A stretch of 64,000 bases of DNA from Planctomycetota bacterium (lineage in GTDB: Bacteria > Planctomycetota > Planctomycetia > Pirellulales > PNKZ01). Positions 28,684 to 36,752 of this stretch are shown one piece after another. Under the pieces are notes generated by a model. The model saw only the letters and a program-made list of their open reading frames with translations, ran no database searches and was not told the DNA's origin. The number at the start of each line of letters is the position of its first letter. Position 1 is the first letter of the stretch. Location of the stretch: the NCBI GenBank assembly GCA_018242585.1, contig JAFEBQ010000002.1:1-64000 (forward strand). The letters are read 5' to 3'. The position numbers were made by a program, and so were the translations under genes.

Positions 28684-28812
28684 TAGCCACGGAGGCACTG
28701 AGACACGGAGAGAAGCACGGAGAAAACGGTTTCGATTCGGTCTTTCTGCCTTGTCTCTTTTTCTTCCACTCTTCTCCGTGCAGTCCTCTGTGTCACCGTG
28801 CCTCCGTGGCTA
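28684..28812. repeat. Inverted octamer arrays (CACGGAG type)
   Basis: The left arm has units CCACGGAG, GCACTGAG, ACACGGAG, then AGAA, GCACGGAG (28687-28722). The right arm has the complement in CTCCGTGC, CTCTGTGT, CACCGTGC, CTCCGTGG (28774-28809). The right arm ends CTA at 28810-28812, which is the TAG stop codon of the upstream minus-strand gene. Similar arrays lie at 36068-36107 and 40461-40656. Confidence 0.88.
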
Positions 28813-29526
28813 GGATTTGTCCAGCGCCGCCAGCAACTTCGGGCAGCCTCGCTCGCCGGGCCAAGTGGCCACCGCGGCGATGGCTCGGCCTAGCTGATAC
28901 GCACTCGCGCCTCGCAGGCTGACGATCAAAAAGTTCGCACCCAGCGTGCCGGCCAATTCGTTCACATCGCTTTGCCCATCGACCAGTGCCGCTCGCACGC
29001 CGGCCCGTCGATTGGCCAGGCATAGAGCCGCGCTCGTCGCTTCGGTGACCAACACCGCCAACTTCCCGCCTCGTGCCGCCTCGATCGCCAGCGCGCCGAC
29101 CGAATCGACCAGCCCAGTCTGGGCCACTTGTTCCAAGTTCAGTTTTTGACTTCTTAGCGCCGCCACCAGTGTCGCCGCATCGGCCCGGCTTTGGGCCCGG
29201 CCGATCACGACGTTCAATGCCGCGGATGCCGCCGCGCCGGCCGTGCCACGCACCACCGTCACCCCGGCCGCTTTCAACAGGTCGCGCGCCGCCGGAGTAA
29301 TCACCGCCTTGGCGTTGACCTGTAGCTTGCTCTTTCCCGTCAGCCTCCCGTCCAGCGCCGCCACGGTGATCACTTGGCCGGCAATGCTCACCGTGTCACT
29401 TGGCGTCTTCGGCTTCGTCTCGCTCGCGACGTGCTCGCCAGCCGCCGCAGGCATCAGCCGCGCCAGCACCTCGCGCACCACTCGCTCGATTTGTTCCTTG
29501 CTGATGTCACCGGCGGGCGTGCTCAT
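28810..29526 (-). CDS. BMC cargo protein of unknown function with RpiB-like C-terminal part
   Basis: This 238-residue protein begins with an amphipathic helix (residues 8-25, DISKEQIERVVREVLARLM) very like encapsulation peptides, followed by a Pro/Ala/Thr linker. A small domain (about 46-95) has the segment AKAVITPAARDLLKAAGVTVVRG. The C-terminal part (about 155-215, ANRRAGVRAALVDGQSDVNELAGTLGANFL) resembles the half of RpiB/LacAB isomerases that follows the catalytic Cys, but the first half and its CGTG-type motif are not apparent. A non-catalytic or altered sugar-phosphate-binding protein inside the shell is the best guess. Its start overlaps by 4 bp the stop of the preceding vertex gene. 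Confidence 0.65.
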   Translation of the reverse strand: MSTPAGDISKEQIERVVREVLARLMPAAAGEHVASETKPKTPSDTVSIAGQVITVAALDGRLTGKSKLQVNAKAVITPAARDLLKAAGVTVVRGTAGAAASAALNVVIGRAQSRADAATLVAALRSQKLNLEQVAQTGLVDSVGALAIEAARGGKLAVLVTEATSAALCLANRRAGVRAALVDGQSDVNELAGTLGANFLIVSLRGASAYQLGRAIAAVATWPGERGCPKLLAALDKS

Positions 29527-29783
29527 GCGTCGGGAATTCCCAGCACATGCCAGCGGACGGGGGTCGTCTTGCTCGACAACATTTCCCGCGTGCCGCGGCC
29601 GTCGCTCGTCAACATCACGATCTGTCCCGCCCCGGCTCCCAGTTGATCGACCGCCAACACCGGCTCGCCGTCGGGCGAACGGCCGTCGGCCAGCAACATC
29701 TGGACCACCAGCAACTTCGTTGCGCGCATCGACTCGTGCTTCACCGTGGCAGTCGCGGTACCAATCACCAAGCCGTTTTGCAT
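29523..29783 (-). CDS. BMC-P vertex protein (EutN/CcmL family), copy 2
   Basis: This 86-residue EutN/CcmL-type pentamer starts MQNGLVIGTATATVKHESMRATKLLVVQ and ends VLGIPDA. The strand pattern and the GAGAGQIVMLTSDG segment fit the family. It is the shortest of the three. It overlaps the next gene by 4 bp (stop/start ATGA), which suggests coupled translation. Confidence 0.9.
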   Translation of the reverse strand: MQNGLVIGTATATVKHESMRATKLLVVQMLLADGRSPDGEPVLAVDQLGAGAGQIVMLTSDGRGTREMLSSKTTPVRWHVLGIPDA

Positions 29784-29795
29784 AGCAATTGCCGC

Positions 29796-31229
29796 TTACT
29801 TACCCAAGATTCGCAGATCGTCAATCAGCGAGCAGCGGCGCTGCCGCGTGAACGTCAGCGGCGTCGTCACCCCTTCGCCGGTCGGTGTGGCGATTGAGAA
29901 CGACAAGTACCCTTCGCCACCCAGGCCTAGCGACGCCATGCACGGGCCGTTCTTGGCGAACAGCGTGGTGTCCATGGCGCGCCCCATCTTGGTCATGTTG
30001 CGAACATTGTTCGAATGGATGATGGCCGTGTGCCGGAAGCCGTGCTCGTAGAACTTGGCCTTGGCAATCGCCTCGTCCACATCGCTGACACGGACGAACG
30101 GGATGAAGGGCATCATCTGCTCGACAGGCACGAACGGGTTGAACTCGTCGGTCTCGCCGAAGATCAATTCGACGCTGCCGGCAACTTGCTTGCCGGCAGC
30201 GCGGGCCAGCACCTTGGCGTCCTGGCCCAAGAATTCCTTGGCCGGAGCGTCGTGCTTGTGCCCCGGTTCGCCGACGCTGACGATCGCCTTGGACGTCAAG
30301 GCGTCGATCTCGCGGGCGTTCAACCGCGCGGCACCGGCGCGCTCCATGGCGCTCATCATCGCGTCAAAGACCGAATCGACGACGAAGACTTCCTTCTCGG
30401 CAATACAGAGCAGATTGTTGTCGTACGCGCCCCCTTGGATGATGCACCGCGCGGCACGATCGAGGTCGGCCGTCTCGTCGACCACAACCGGCGGATTGCC
30501 CGGCCCGGCCACGACGGCCCGCTTGCCGCTGTTCAGCGCGGCCCGCGCCACGGCTGGCCCGCCAGTGACGCAAATCATCTTCACGCCCCGGTGCTTGAAT
30601 ATCTGTTCGGCCGATTCCAGGGTCGGCTCGGCGATCAGGCAGATCAGATTATCGATGCCCAGGTCGCGATAGATCGCCTGGTTAAAACGGCGGACACCTT
30701 CGGCCGCGACCTTGCGTCCGCTGGGGTGCGGGTTCACGACCAAGGTATTGCCGCTGGCGATCATGCTGACCGCGTTGCCCGTGATCGTCGGAAGCGAATG
30801 GGTCACCGGCGTGATCGCACCGATCACGCCGAACGGCGCGTACTCGATCACGGCCAGCCCGTGGTCGCCGCTGAAAACTTCGCTCTTCATGAACTCGACG
30901 CCGGGCGTCCGCTCACCCAGGGTCTTGAGCTTTTCGATCTTGTGCGCCAGCCGGCCAATCTTGGTCTCTTCCATCTCCATCGTGCCCAACTCGACGCAAC
31001 TGTCGATCGAGATGCGGCGGATGTGATCGATGATTCGCTTGCGATCCGCCAGCGACCGTTCGGAAAGCTGGTCAAAGGCTTCGGTGGCGGCGGCCACGGC
31101 CTCGTCGACACACGTGAAGATGCCGTGCCGGCCGGCAAAGCTGCGTGGAGCGACCGGCGCGGCGCTATTGCCCATTTGGCTAAGCACCTGCTGAACAACG
31201 CTGCGGATCAAGTCTTCGGTGGCTTGCAT
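29796..31229 (-). CDS. CoA-acylating aldehyde dehydrogenase (PduP-like), BMC core enzyme
   Basis: This 477-residue enzyme oxidises an aldehyde to acyl-CoA with NAD+ inside the microcompartment; L-lactaldehyde to lactyl-CoA would follow from the aldolase. The catalytic Cys is Cys275 in [11 protein letters not shown], and the segments [19 protein letters not shown] and [18 protein letters not shown] are typical of PduP/EutE. Residues 2-19 ([18 protein letters not shown]) form a predicted encapsulation helix before a Pro/Ala linker. ATG 31229 is preferred to a TTG three codons upstream. Confidence 0.93.
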   Translation of the reverse strand: MQATEDLIRSVVQQVLSQMGNSAAPVAPRSFAGRHGIFTCVDEAVAAATEAFDQLSERSLADRKRIIDHIRRISIDSCVELGTMEMEETKIGRLAHKIEKLKTLGERTPGVEFMKSEVFSGDHGLAVIEYAPFGVIGAITPVTHSLPTITGNAVSMIASGNTLVVNPHPSGRKVAAEGVRRFNQAIYRDLGIDNLICLIAEPTLESAEQIFKHRGVKMICVTGGPAVARAALNSGKRAVVAGPGNPPVVVDETADLDRAARCIIQGGAYDNNLLCIAEKEVFVVDSVFDAMMSAMERAGAARLNAREIDALTSKAIVSVGEPGHKHDAPAKEFLGQDAKVLARAAGKQVAGSVELIFGETDEFNPFVPVEQMMPFIPFVRVSDVDEAIAKAKFYEHGFRHTAIIHSNNVRNMTKMGRAMDTTLFAKNGPCMASLGLGGEGYLSFSIATPTGEGVTTPLTFTRQRRCSLIDDLRILGK

Positions 31230-31252
31230 AGTTGTCAAATAGACGTCGGGGT

Positions 31253-31567
31253 TTAGGAGTTTTCTTTGCTAAACACGCACTTCTCATCGACCTGCACGGT
31301 GTCGATGATGCCGATGATCGTGGCATCGACCGGCAGGGTTTTGGTCTCAGGCGTCAGTCGGGCGCTCGAACCTTGCACGATCAGAACAAATTCATTCTGG
31401 CCGGCGCCGACCGTATCGACCGCGACGAACGTCCGGCCGGTCGTGACCAGCCGATCGCGCGCCGATCCGTCAATGCGATAGGGCTCGACAATCAACAGCT
31501 TGTGGCCGACCATGGCCGCGGATTTCTGCGTGGCCACCACACTGCCGGTTACTTTGGCGACAAACAT
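31253..31567 (-). CDS. BMC-P vertex protein (EutN/CcmL family), copy 3
   Basis: This 104-residue vertex pentamer starts [29 protein letters not shown] and contains [27 protein letters not shown], the canonical EutN/CcmL core, then [10 protein letters not shown]. Its start codon is only six bases from a long heptamer array, and no Shine-Dalgarno sequence is present in between. Confidence 0.93.
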   Translation of the reverse strand: MFVAKVTGSVVATQKSAAMVGHKLLIVEPYRIDGSARDRLVTTGRTFVAVDTVGAGQNEFVLIVQGSSARLTPETKTLPVDATIIGIIDTVQVDEKCVFSKENS

Positions 31568-31572
31568 GGGAA

Positions 31573-31691
31573 AGTTGCTGGTTGTTAGTTGCTGGTTGTT
31601 AGTTGCTGGTTGTTAGTTGGTCCGAGGTCAGTTGTCCGTTGTCAGTAGATAGTTGCCTTCACTAGCAACTAGGAACCAGCAACTAGCAACT
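31573..31691. repeat. Longest heptamer array, 12 units in register, plus inverted arm
   Basis: From 31573 to 31614 the 14-bp pair AGTTGCT+GGTTGTT repeats three times exactly. The 7-bp register then continues without a break to 31656 as AGTTGGT, CCGAGGT, CAGTTGT, CCGTTGT, CAGTAGA, TAGTTGC. The last part (31658-31691) is a 34-bp exact copy of 436-469 in the opposite sense. The array fills the space between the acetate-kinase-like gene and a vertex gene and encodes the last residues and stop codon of the kinase. Confidence 0.9.
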
Positions 31692-32868
31692 CCTTTGCCT
31701 GTCGGGCTACTACGATCTCTTCATTCGTCGGGACGATCCAAATCTGTGTCCGGCTCTCGGTCGAATGGATTGTTCCTTCGCCGCGGGCCGTCTGGTTCCG
31801 TTGCTCGTCGAGCACGATCCCCAGTTCTTGCAGCTCGCGACAAACCGCCGAGCGGACACTGACGCTGTTTTCGCCAATGCCGCCGGTGAACACGATGGCG
31901 TCGGCGCCACCCAGCTCGACGAGGTACGCTCCCAAGTACTGACGAATCGACGCGGCAAAACAGTCGAGCGCCAATTGCGCTCGCGAGTCGCCGCGGCTGG
32001 CCGCCTGTTCCAAGTCGCGAACATCGCCGCTCGTGCCGCTCAGTCCCAACAATCCACCTTTGTTCGCCAGCTCGTCGAGCAGTTGCTCGAGCGAACGGCC
32101 GGTCGCTTCCATCACCACCGGCAGCGCGAACACATCGAAGTCACCGACACGGTTGTTGTGGAACAGGCCGCTCTGCGGGCTCATGCCCAGGCTGCTCGCC
32201 ACGCTGCGGCCATTGCGAATGGCGCACAACGAGTTAGAGCCTCCCAGGTGACACGAGATGACCCGCAAATCGGTGCGTCCCATCAGCTCGGCCGTGCGAC
32301 CGGCGATGTACCGATGGCTAGCGCCGTGGAAACCCCAGCGCTTGACCTGGTACTTCTCGGCCCACTCGTACGGCGCGGCGTAGTAGCGATTGGCCTCCGC
32401 GGCCGTCTGGTGAAAGCCTGTTTCAAAGGCCGCCACCAGCGGAATCTCGGGCAGCTTCTCGCTCAATAGCCGCATGGCCGCGATGTACGGCGGATTGTGC
32501 GCCGGCGCGACATGACGCATGGCTTCCATGGCGTCGAGCACGTCGGGCGTCACCCGCTGCACACCGCTGTAGCGACCGCCGTGAACCGCCTTGAAGCCGA
32601 TGGCCGCCACTTCGGCGGCCGACTTCAGGCAGCCGCTTTGCGGGTCGGTCAACTGTTCGAGGCAAAGCTTCACCGCCACGGCATGATCGGGCACCGCGGC
32701 CGTCAGCTCGCGCCGCTGGCCGCCAATTTCGACAAAGCACCGACTTTCGGCCGAGCCGATCCGCTCGGTCCCACCCCGCGCAAGCTGCCGCTCGTCGACC
32801 ATGTCGAACAAGCGGTACTTGAAACTGGTGGAACCGAGATTCGCGACCAAGATTTTCATCTTCTGCAT
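31669..32868 (-). CDS. Divergent acetate-kinase-family enzyme of the BMC operon
   Basis: This 399-residue member of the acetate/propionate kinase family converts an acyl-phosphate and ADP to acid and ATP. The fold markers are clear: N-terminal [35 protein letters not shown] and FTGGIGENS. Several active-site positions differ from ordinary AckA. The Arg of HRVVHGG is Lys93 (GFKAVHGG), the catalytic Asp of FDTAFHQT is Glu150 (FETGFHQT), and the HLGNG loop reads HLGGSNS (207-213). Arg240 is kept. In this locus the substrate may be lactyl-phosphate. No targeting helix is seen. The last codons and the TAG stop (LLVAGS) are written by a heptamer repeat. Confidence 0.85.
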   Translation of the reverse strand: MQKMKILVANLGSTSFKYRLFDMVDERQLARGGTERIGSAESRCFVEIGGQRRELTAAVPDHAVAVKLCLEQLTDPQSGCLKSAAEVAAIGFKAVHGGRYSGVQRVTPDVLDAMEAMRHVAPAHNPPYIAAMRLLSEKLPEIPLVAAFETGFHQTAAEANRYYAAPYEWAEKYQVKRWGFHGASHRYIAGRTAELMGRTDLRVISCHLGGSNSLCAIRNGRSVASSLGMSPQSGLFHNNRVGDFDVFALPVVMEATGRSLEQLLDELANKGGLLGLSGTSGDVRDLEQAASRGDSRAQLALDCFAASIRQYLGAYLVELGGADAIVFTGGIGENSVSVRSAVCRELQELGIVLDEQRNQTARGEGTIHSTESRTQIWIVPTNEEIVVARQAKELLVAGS

Positions 32869-32940
32869 CCATGACTGCGGATAAAAGTAGCGCTGTCGAA
32901 ACGCACGATTACGCGCGCGACGAACAGTCGCCCATACGGT

Positions 32941-33207
32941 TTACAGGTACGCCTTCACCAGTCCGTCGGCCGGACGCGGAATGACGTGGCTGGCAACCAG
33001 CTCACCGATCTGCGTAGCGGCCTGAGCGCCCGCTTCAACGGCCGCGCGGACGCTGCCGACGTCGCCACGGACGACGGTCGTCACCAACCCGCCGCCGATG
33101 GAAATCCGCTTCACAATTTGCACGTTGGCTGCCTTGGCCATCGCGTCGGTCGCTTCGACCAGCGACACCAGACCCTTGGTCTCTACCAATCCGATTGCAT
33201 CGTTCAT
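32941..33207 (-). CDS. BMC-H shell protein 1
   Basis: This 88-residue hexamer-forming shell protein has the single BMC domain: [23 protein letters not shown], the pore-loop segment [20 protein letters not shown] and the terminal VIPRPADGL. Hexamers tile the facets of the shell and their central pores pass metabolites. The start is set at ATG 33207, because homologues begin here; the frame extends upstream with unrelated codons. Confidence 0.95.
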   Translation of the reverse strand: MNDAIGLVETKGLVSLVEATDAMAKAANVQIVKRISIGGGLVTTVVRGDVGSVRAAVEAGAQAATQIGELVASHVIPRPADGLVKAYL

Positions 33208-33259
33208 TGCTGTAATGGTCCTTAACATGAATGGAAAATACGTGGCCCGGTCGTTCACG

Positions 33260-33568
33260 CTACTCGGCGCCCTTCGACACCACGCCGCTGGGGAGCACGA
33301 TGTTCAAGTCGTCGTGCGGACGCGGAATAACCTGGACGCTGACCACTTCGCCCAACCGACCGGCCGCCGCGGCGCCGGCATCGGTGGCGGCCTTCACGGC
33401 GGCCACATCACCCGTCACAAAGGCGGTGACCAGGCCGCTGCCGACCTTGTCCCAACCCAGGAACTCGACATTTGCCGCTTTCATCATTGCGTCGCTGGCC
33501 TCGACCAAGGAGATGAACCCCTTGGTTTCGATCATGCCGAGCGCTTCCATTGCCTTCGCTTTCGCCAT
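33260..33568 (-). CDS. BMC-H shell protein 2
   Basis: This 102-residue BMC-domain shell protein is a paralogue of the one downstream: [27 protein letters not shown], pore segment [19 protein letters not shown], then VIPRPHDDL and a longer C-terminal tail. The pore residues differ from copy 1 (KVGSG against SIGGG), so the two hexamers may pass different molecules. ATG 33568 is preceded by the ribosome site GGGAGTG. Confidence 0.95.
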   Translation of the reverse strand: MAKAKAMEALGMIETKGFISLVEASDAMMKAANVEFLGWDKVGSGLVTAFVTGDVAAVKAATDAGAAAAGRLGEVVSVQVIPRPHDDLNIVLPSGVVSKGAE

Positions 33569-33661
33569 GAAACACTCCCAAAAAGAAAACCCATCGAACC
33601 CATTTTCAAGCGTCGCCGGCAACAAGTCGGCGCGCGTTTCACTCTGCTAAAGTCTCGAATG

Positions 33662-34327
33662 TTACTTGATCAATTCGACCCGCGTGGCGTGATCCAGATC
33701 GGTGGCGTTCCCCTCGTCGGTGTCGATATGCACTTCCAGCTTGCTGGTCGCGTCGGCCCGCACGAGCAAATCTTCATAGACCGTGGTGCAGGTCGATTCG
33801 ATCCGCAGCTTCATCCGCCCGCCGTTCTTGACGCCGTAGTAGTCGGCGTCCTTCAGGCTCATGTGGACGTGCCGTTCGGCGCGGATCAATCCCTGTTTCA
33901 ACTCGACGACGCCTTTCGGCCCGACCAGGATGCAACCGGGCGTGCCGTCGATCTTGCCGCTGGCGCGAACCGGAATGTCGATGCCCAGGCTAATGCTGTC
34001 GGTGAACGCCAATTCGACCTGGCTGGCCGGGCGCGTGGGACCGAGGACGCGAACCGACGGCAACATCCGCCGTTTGCTGGGGCCCACGACCATCACCGTT
34101 TCCTCGGCGGCGTAAAAGCCGTCTTGAAACAGGTTCTTGTGCGGCGTCAGCTTGTGTCCCGCGCCAAACAGGATCTCGACGTGCTCGTCGGTCAGATGGC
34201 AATGCCGGGCCGAAACGCTGACCACCAGGTTCGGCTCGGTGGCCTTCGCGCCAGCGCGGGCCAACACAATCTGGCGGACGATCGATTCGATTTGGGTCCG
34301 ATCAAGCGGCGTGGCGACAATGCTCAT
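33662..34327 (-). CDS. pduL: PduL-type phosphotransacylase with N-terminal encapsulation peptide
   Basis: This 221-residue enzyme exchanges CoA for phosphate on the acyl group and so regenerates CoA inside the shell. The two PduL domains are seen with the zinc-binding residues expected from the family: His42 and His44 (ARHCHLT), Glu105, His153 and His155 (ERHVHMS) and His200. Residues 8-24 ([17 protein letters not shown]) form a predicted targeting helix. It is the first enzyme gene after the regulator. There is no Pta-type gene in the window. Confidence 0.93.
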   Translation of the reverse strand: MSIVATPLDRTQIESIVRQIVLARAGAKATEPNLVVSVSARHCHLTDEHVEILFGAGHKLTPHKNLFQDGFYAAEETVMVVGPSKRRMLPSVRVLGPTRPASQVELAFTDSISLGIDIPVRASGKIDGTPGCILVGPKGVVELKQGLIRAERHVHMSLKDADYYGVKNGGRMKLRIESTCTTVYEDLLVRADATSKLEVHIDTDEGNATDLDHATRVELIK

Positions 34328-34351
34328 GGTGCGATTACGTTGAAGTGGTGA

Positions 34352-35158
34352 TTAGTTTGAATTGGCTTTCGACGTGGCGACTTCAACGGCGGCTGGCGGT
34401 GTCTCGGCCACCAGCACACGAACTCCCGCGGCTTCGATTTTCTTGCGCCAGGCGGGGCTGATGCCCGAGTCGACCACCAGCACGTCCACGGCATTCAGCG
34501 CACACAGATGGGCCAGGCTTTGATGCCCGAACTTGGTGCTGTCGGCCACGACGATCACTTCGTCGGCGGCGCGCATCATCGCCTGCTCGGTTTCGACCAG
34601 CAGCAGGTTGCTGTTGAAGAAGCCCCGATCGTTGATGCCGGCCACACTGAGAATCGTGCGCCGCACACTGACGGCCGCGAGCATGCTGTTGGCGTGCGGT
34701 CCCAGCGAGACGCCGGTTCGCGGATAGACATAGCCGCCGACCAAGACCAGGTCGGCGCTTGGATTGGTGGCAAACAGATTCGCCACCGGCAGCGAGTTGG
34801 TGACTATTTGCAGGCGACGATCGCAGAGCAGCCTCGCCACTTCGTACGTCGTGCTGCCGCCGTCCAGGAGCACACTGTCGCCGTCCTCGACCAGTTCGGC
34901 CGCGCGCTGGCTGATGGCGTGCTTCTTGTCCCATTGCGCTGGTTGCCGTTCTTCAAAATGCGGAAGCCGCGGCGACGTTCCGGTGTAAAAAACGCCGCCG
35001 TGGGTGCGTCGGGCCGCCCCTTGCTCCTCGAGGGCTTCCAAATCGCGCCGGACGGTCGATTCAGAGACTTGCAGCTCGTCTACCAGGTTCGGCAACGATG
35101 CAAACCCTGTGCGCCGAATAAGTTCCAACAATCGGCTGCGTCTGGACTCGCCCGACAT
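34352..35158 (-). CDS. DeoR-family regulator of the BMC operon
   Basis: This 268-residue repressor-type protein has an N-terminal winged helix-turn-helix (FASLPNLVDELQVSESTVRRDLEALEEQGAARRTHGG) and a C-terminal DeoRC sugar-phosphate-sensing domain (SVLLDGGSTTYEVARLL, VLVGGYVYPRTGVSLG). DeoR regulators usually repress sugar catabolic operons and release DNA when a phosphorylated sugar binds. As first gene of the operon it is probably autoregulated, with a deoxysugar phosphate such as fuculose- or rhamnulose-phosphate as the likely inducer (inference). Confidence 0.92.
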   Translation of the reverse strand: MSGESRRSRLLELIRRTGFASLPNLVDELQVSESTVRRDLEALEEQGAARRTHGGVFYTGTSPRLPHFEERQPAQWDKKHAISQRAAELVEDGDSVLLDGGSTTYEVARLLCDRRLQIVTNSLPVANLFATNPSADLVLVGGYVYPRTGVSLGPHANSMLAAVSVRRTILSVAGINDRGFFNSNLLLVETEQAMMRAADEVIVVADSTKFGHQSLAHLCALNAVDVLVVDSGISPAWRKKIEAAGVRVLVAETPPAAVEVATSKANSN

Positions 35159-35208
35159 GGTTACTTTCGCCCAACGAATAGCTAGCTATAAGCACAATTT
35201 TTACCAGA

Positions 35209-35237
35209 ACTGTGACCGTATGCAATCAATACTGTGA
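35209..35237. promoter_or_regulatory. Candidate operator: two ACTGTGA direct repeats before the BMC operon
   Basis: ACTGTGA occurs at 35209-35215 and again at 35231-35237, 22 bp apart, about two helical turns. It lies in the AT-rich 220-bp spacer just upstream of the deoR start. Same-face direct repeats suit a DeoR-type repressor. No promoter boxes can be assigned with confidence. Confidence 0.35.
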
Positions 35238-35379
35238 AAGATTGTTGCCAATATGTCTCGTTCACATGCTCATTTGCGAACAATTATCGCCACAAGCCGA
35301 TGTGGGGTTTGGACTTATCTCATCAATCGGTTCCCATGAAACCCGCAAGTAATGGAACGCGTGAGCGGTGGGAGAGGCA

Positions 35380-35836
35380 ATGAATGTCGTGCAAATGCAA
35401 CTGGTGCTTCACGAGCGGCCGATGCTGATCGTGCCCGACGGCGTCACGTTGCGCCCTATCCGCCTGCCCGACGACGTACCCGCGTATTTGGCGCTGCGCG
35501 TCGCAGCCTTTGCTGGGCAGGCCGCGCCGGCGCGAACTTGGGAGAAAGAAGACTTCGCGCGCGAACTCAGCAGCCAGCCTTGGTGGCGCGCCGAGCGCTG
35601 CTGGGTGGCCGAGGTTGCTGGCCAATCAAGTAACGCTGATGGTTGATCCCGAATGGCAACGACACGGTATTGGCCGTGCGCTCGTGACTGCGGCGCTACA
35701 GGTCGCTTGGGACGACGGGCAGCGGACGATCATGCTCGAGACGCATCGCGCCTGGTTGGCGGCGTTGCGACTCTACGAGTCGCTTGGGTTTGATGAGGTA
35801 GGGGGGCAGAAGCGCGCGGGGCCAGGGAGGATGTAA
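35380..35836 (+). pseudogene. Broken GNAT-family N-acetyltransferase gene
   Basis: The frame beginning at ATG 35380 (ribosome site GGGAGAGG upstream) encodes a GNAT N-terminal half up to CWVAEVAGQ and stops at 35646. The C-terminal half with the acetyl-CoA loop (VDPEWQRHGIGRALVTAALQ) and YESLGF continues to 35836 in the next frame (+1). Around 35625-35640 the central strands expected between the two halves are missing, so a deletion with frameshift is likely. A sequencing error alone would not explain the missing strands. Confidence 0.75.
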
Positions 35837-35878
35837 TCCGTGAAGTCCAGCTGCGCGCGGCTGATTCGGGCTATTCTT

Positions 35879-35908
35879 CCGTCATTCCCGCGCAGGCGGG
35901 AATGACGG
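35879..35908. repeat. Perfect 13-bp stem hairpin
   Basis: CCGTCATTCCCGC and its complement flank the loop GCAG. It resembles REP-like 'GTCATTCCCGC' palindromes seen in many bacterial genomes. It lies behind the broken GNAT gene. Confidence 0.8.
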
Positions 35909-35964
35909 CGTATGACTCGCTCCTGCATTTGCCTGACCGCCATCTCTTTTGGCCGGCGACGTCC

Positions 35965-36009
35965 TTACCCTCCCCCAGCCCCTCCCTGAAAGGGAGGGGT
36001 GTTTATCGC
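35965..36009. repeat. Hairpin repeat, copy of 11441-11484
   Basis: Same frame TACCCTCCCCCAG...TGTTTATCGC and stem CCCCTCCCT/AGGGAGGGG, with loop GAA instead of GCC. The 275-bp spacer 35837-36110 holds only this, the hairpin before it and the octamer array after it. Confidence 0.85.
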
Positions 36010-36067
36010 GCGAGCTGCTTTGCGTTTAGGACAATGGGAGGCACAATTCTCCTCCCTCACATCCCCC

Positions 36068-36107
36068 CTCCGTGCAAAGCTCCGTGTCCCCGTGCCTCCG
36101 TGGCAAG
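36068..36107. repeat. Octamer array (CTCCGTG type) behind purN
   Basis: Units CTCCGTGC, (AAAG), CTCCGTGT, CCCCGTGC, CTCCGTGG. The array ends three bases from the purN stop codon. It is a single arm of the family found as inverted pairs at 28684-28812 and 40461-40656. Confidence 0.85.
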
Positions 36108-36110
36108 TCT

Positions 36111-36752
36111 TCAAGGAGCGACGCGAACGACTCTGCCATCAACCCGCAACCGCCCGGCGGCCAGCAGCCGCAGCGCCTCGGGATAGGCTTCGCACTCGGC
36201 TTCAAAGACCCGCGCGGCCAGCGTATCGGCCGTGTCTCCTTCAACGACCGGCACGACGTGCTGCAAGATGATCGGCCCGTGATCGTACTGGTTATCGACA
36301 AAGTGGACCGTGCAGCCGGAGATCTTCGCGCCGTAGTCGAGCACCGCCTGATGGACGTGATGGCCGTACATACCCAGGCCGCAAAAAGCCGGGATCAGGC
36401 CCGGGTGAATGTTGATCACACGGCCGAAGAAATCGTCGGGAATCGGCACGAATTTCAGGAACCCGGCCATCACGACCACGTGCGGGTTCACGGCCCGGAT
36501 CGCGGCGAACACGGCGTCGCTGTACGCCTCGGGCGTGGCGTAATCGCCGGCACCGAAGACCTGGCTCGGCGCGCCGACGGCCACAGCATGTTGCAACCCA
36601 CGGGCGGTGGGCGTGCTGCTGATGACCAGATCGACGCGGGCCTTCAATCGCCCGGCGGCGATTTGCTCATTAAGATTCTTGAGCGTCGTGCCGCCGCCGG
36701 AAATCAGCACCACCATCCGCAACAGTTCGGTCGGCAAGGTGGGCGGGCTCAT
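36111..36752 (-). CDS. purN: Phosphoribosylglycinamide formyltransferase
   Basis: PurN transfers a formyl group from 10-formyl-tetrahydrofolate to GAR in purine synthesis. The 213-residue protein shows the phosphate loop [13 protein letters not shown], the catalytic Asn/His in [11 protein letters not shown] and the catalytic Asp in [11 protein letters not shown]. Length is normal. The start codon overlaps the stop codon of ileS by 4 bp, so the two are translated in series. Confidence 0.95.
   Translation of the reverse strand: MSPPTLPTELLRMVVLISGGGTTLKNLNEQIAAGRLKARVDLVISSTPTARGLQHAVAVGAPSQVFGAGDYATPEAYSDAVFAAIRAVNPHVVVMAGFLKFVPIPDDFFGRVINIHPGLIPAFCGLGMYGHHVHQAVLDYGAKISGCTVHFVDNQYDHGPIILQHVVPVVEGDTADTLAARVFEAECEAYPEALRLLAAGRLRVDGRVVRVAP

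Noticed and set aside
31573-31656. CRISPR-like interpretation of the long repeat array
   Set aside because: Units are 7 bp without unique spacers, and there are no cas genes.
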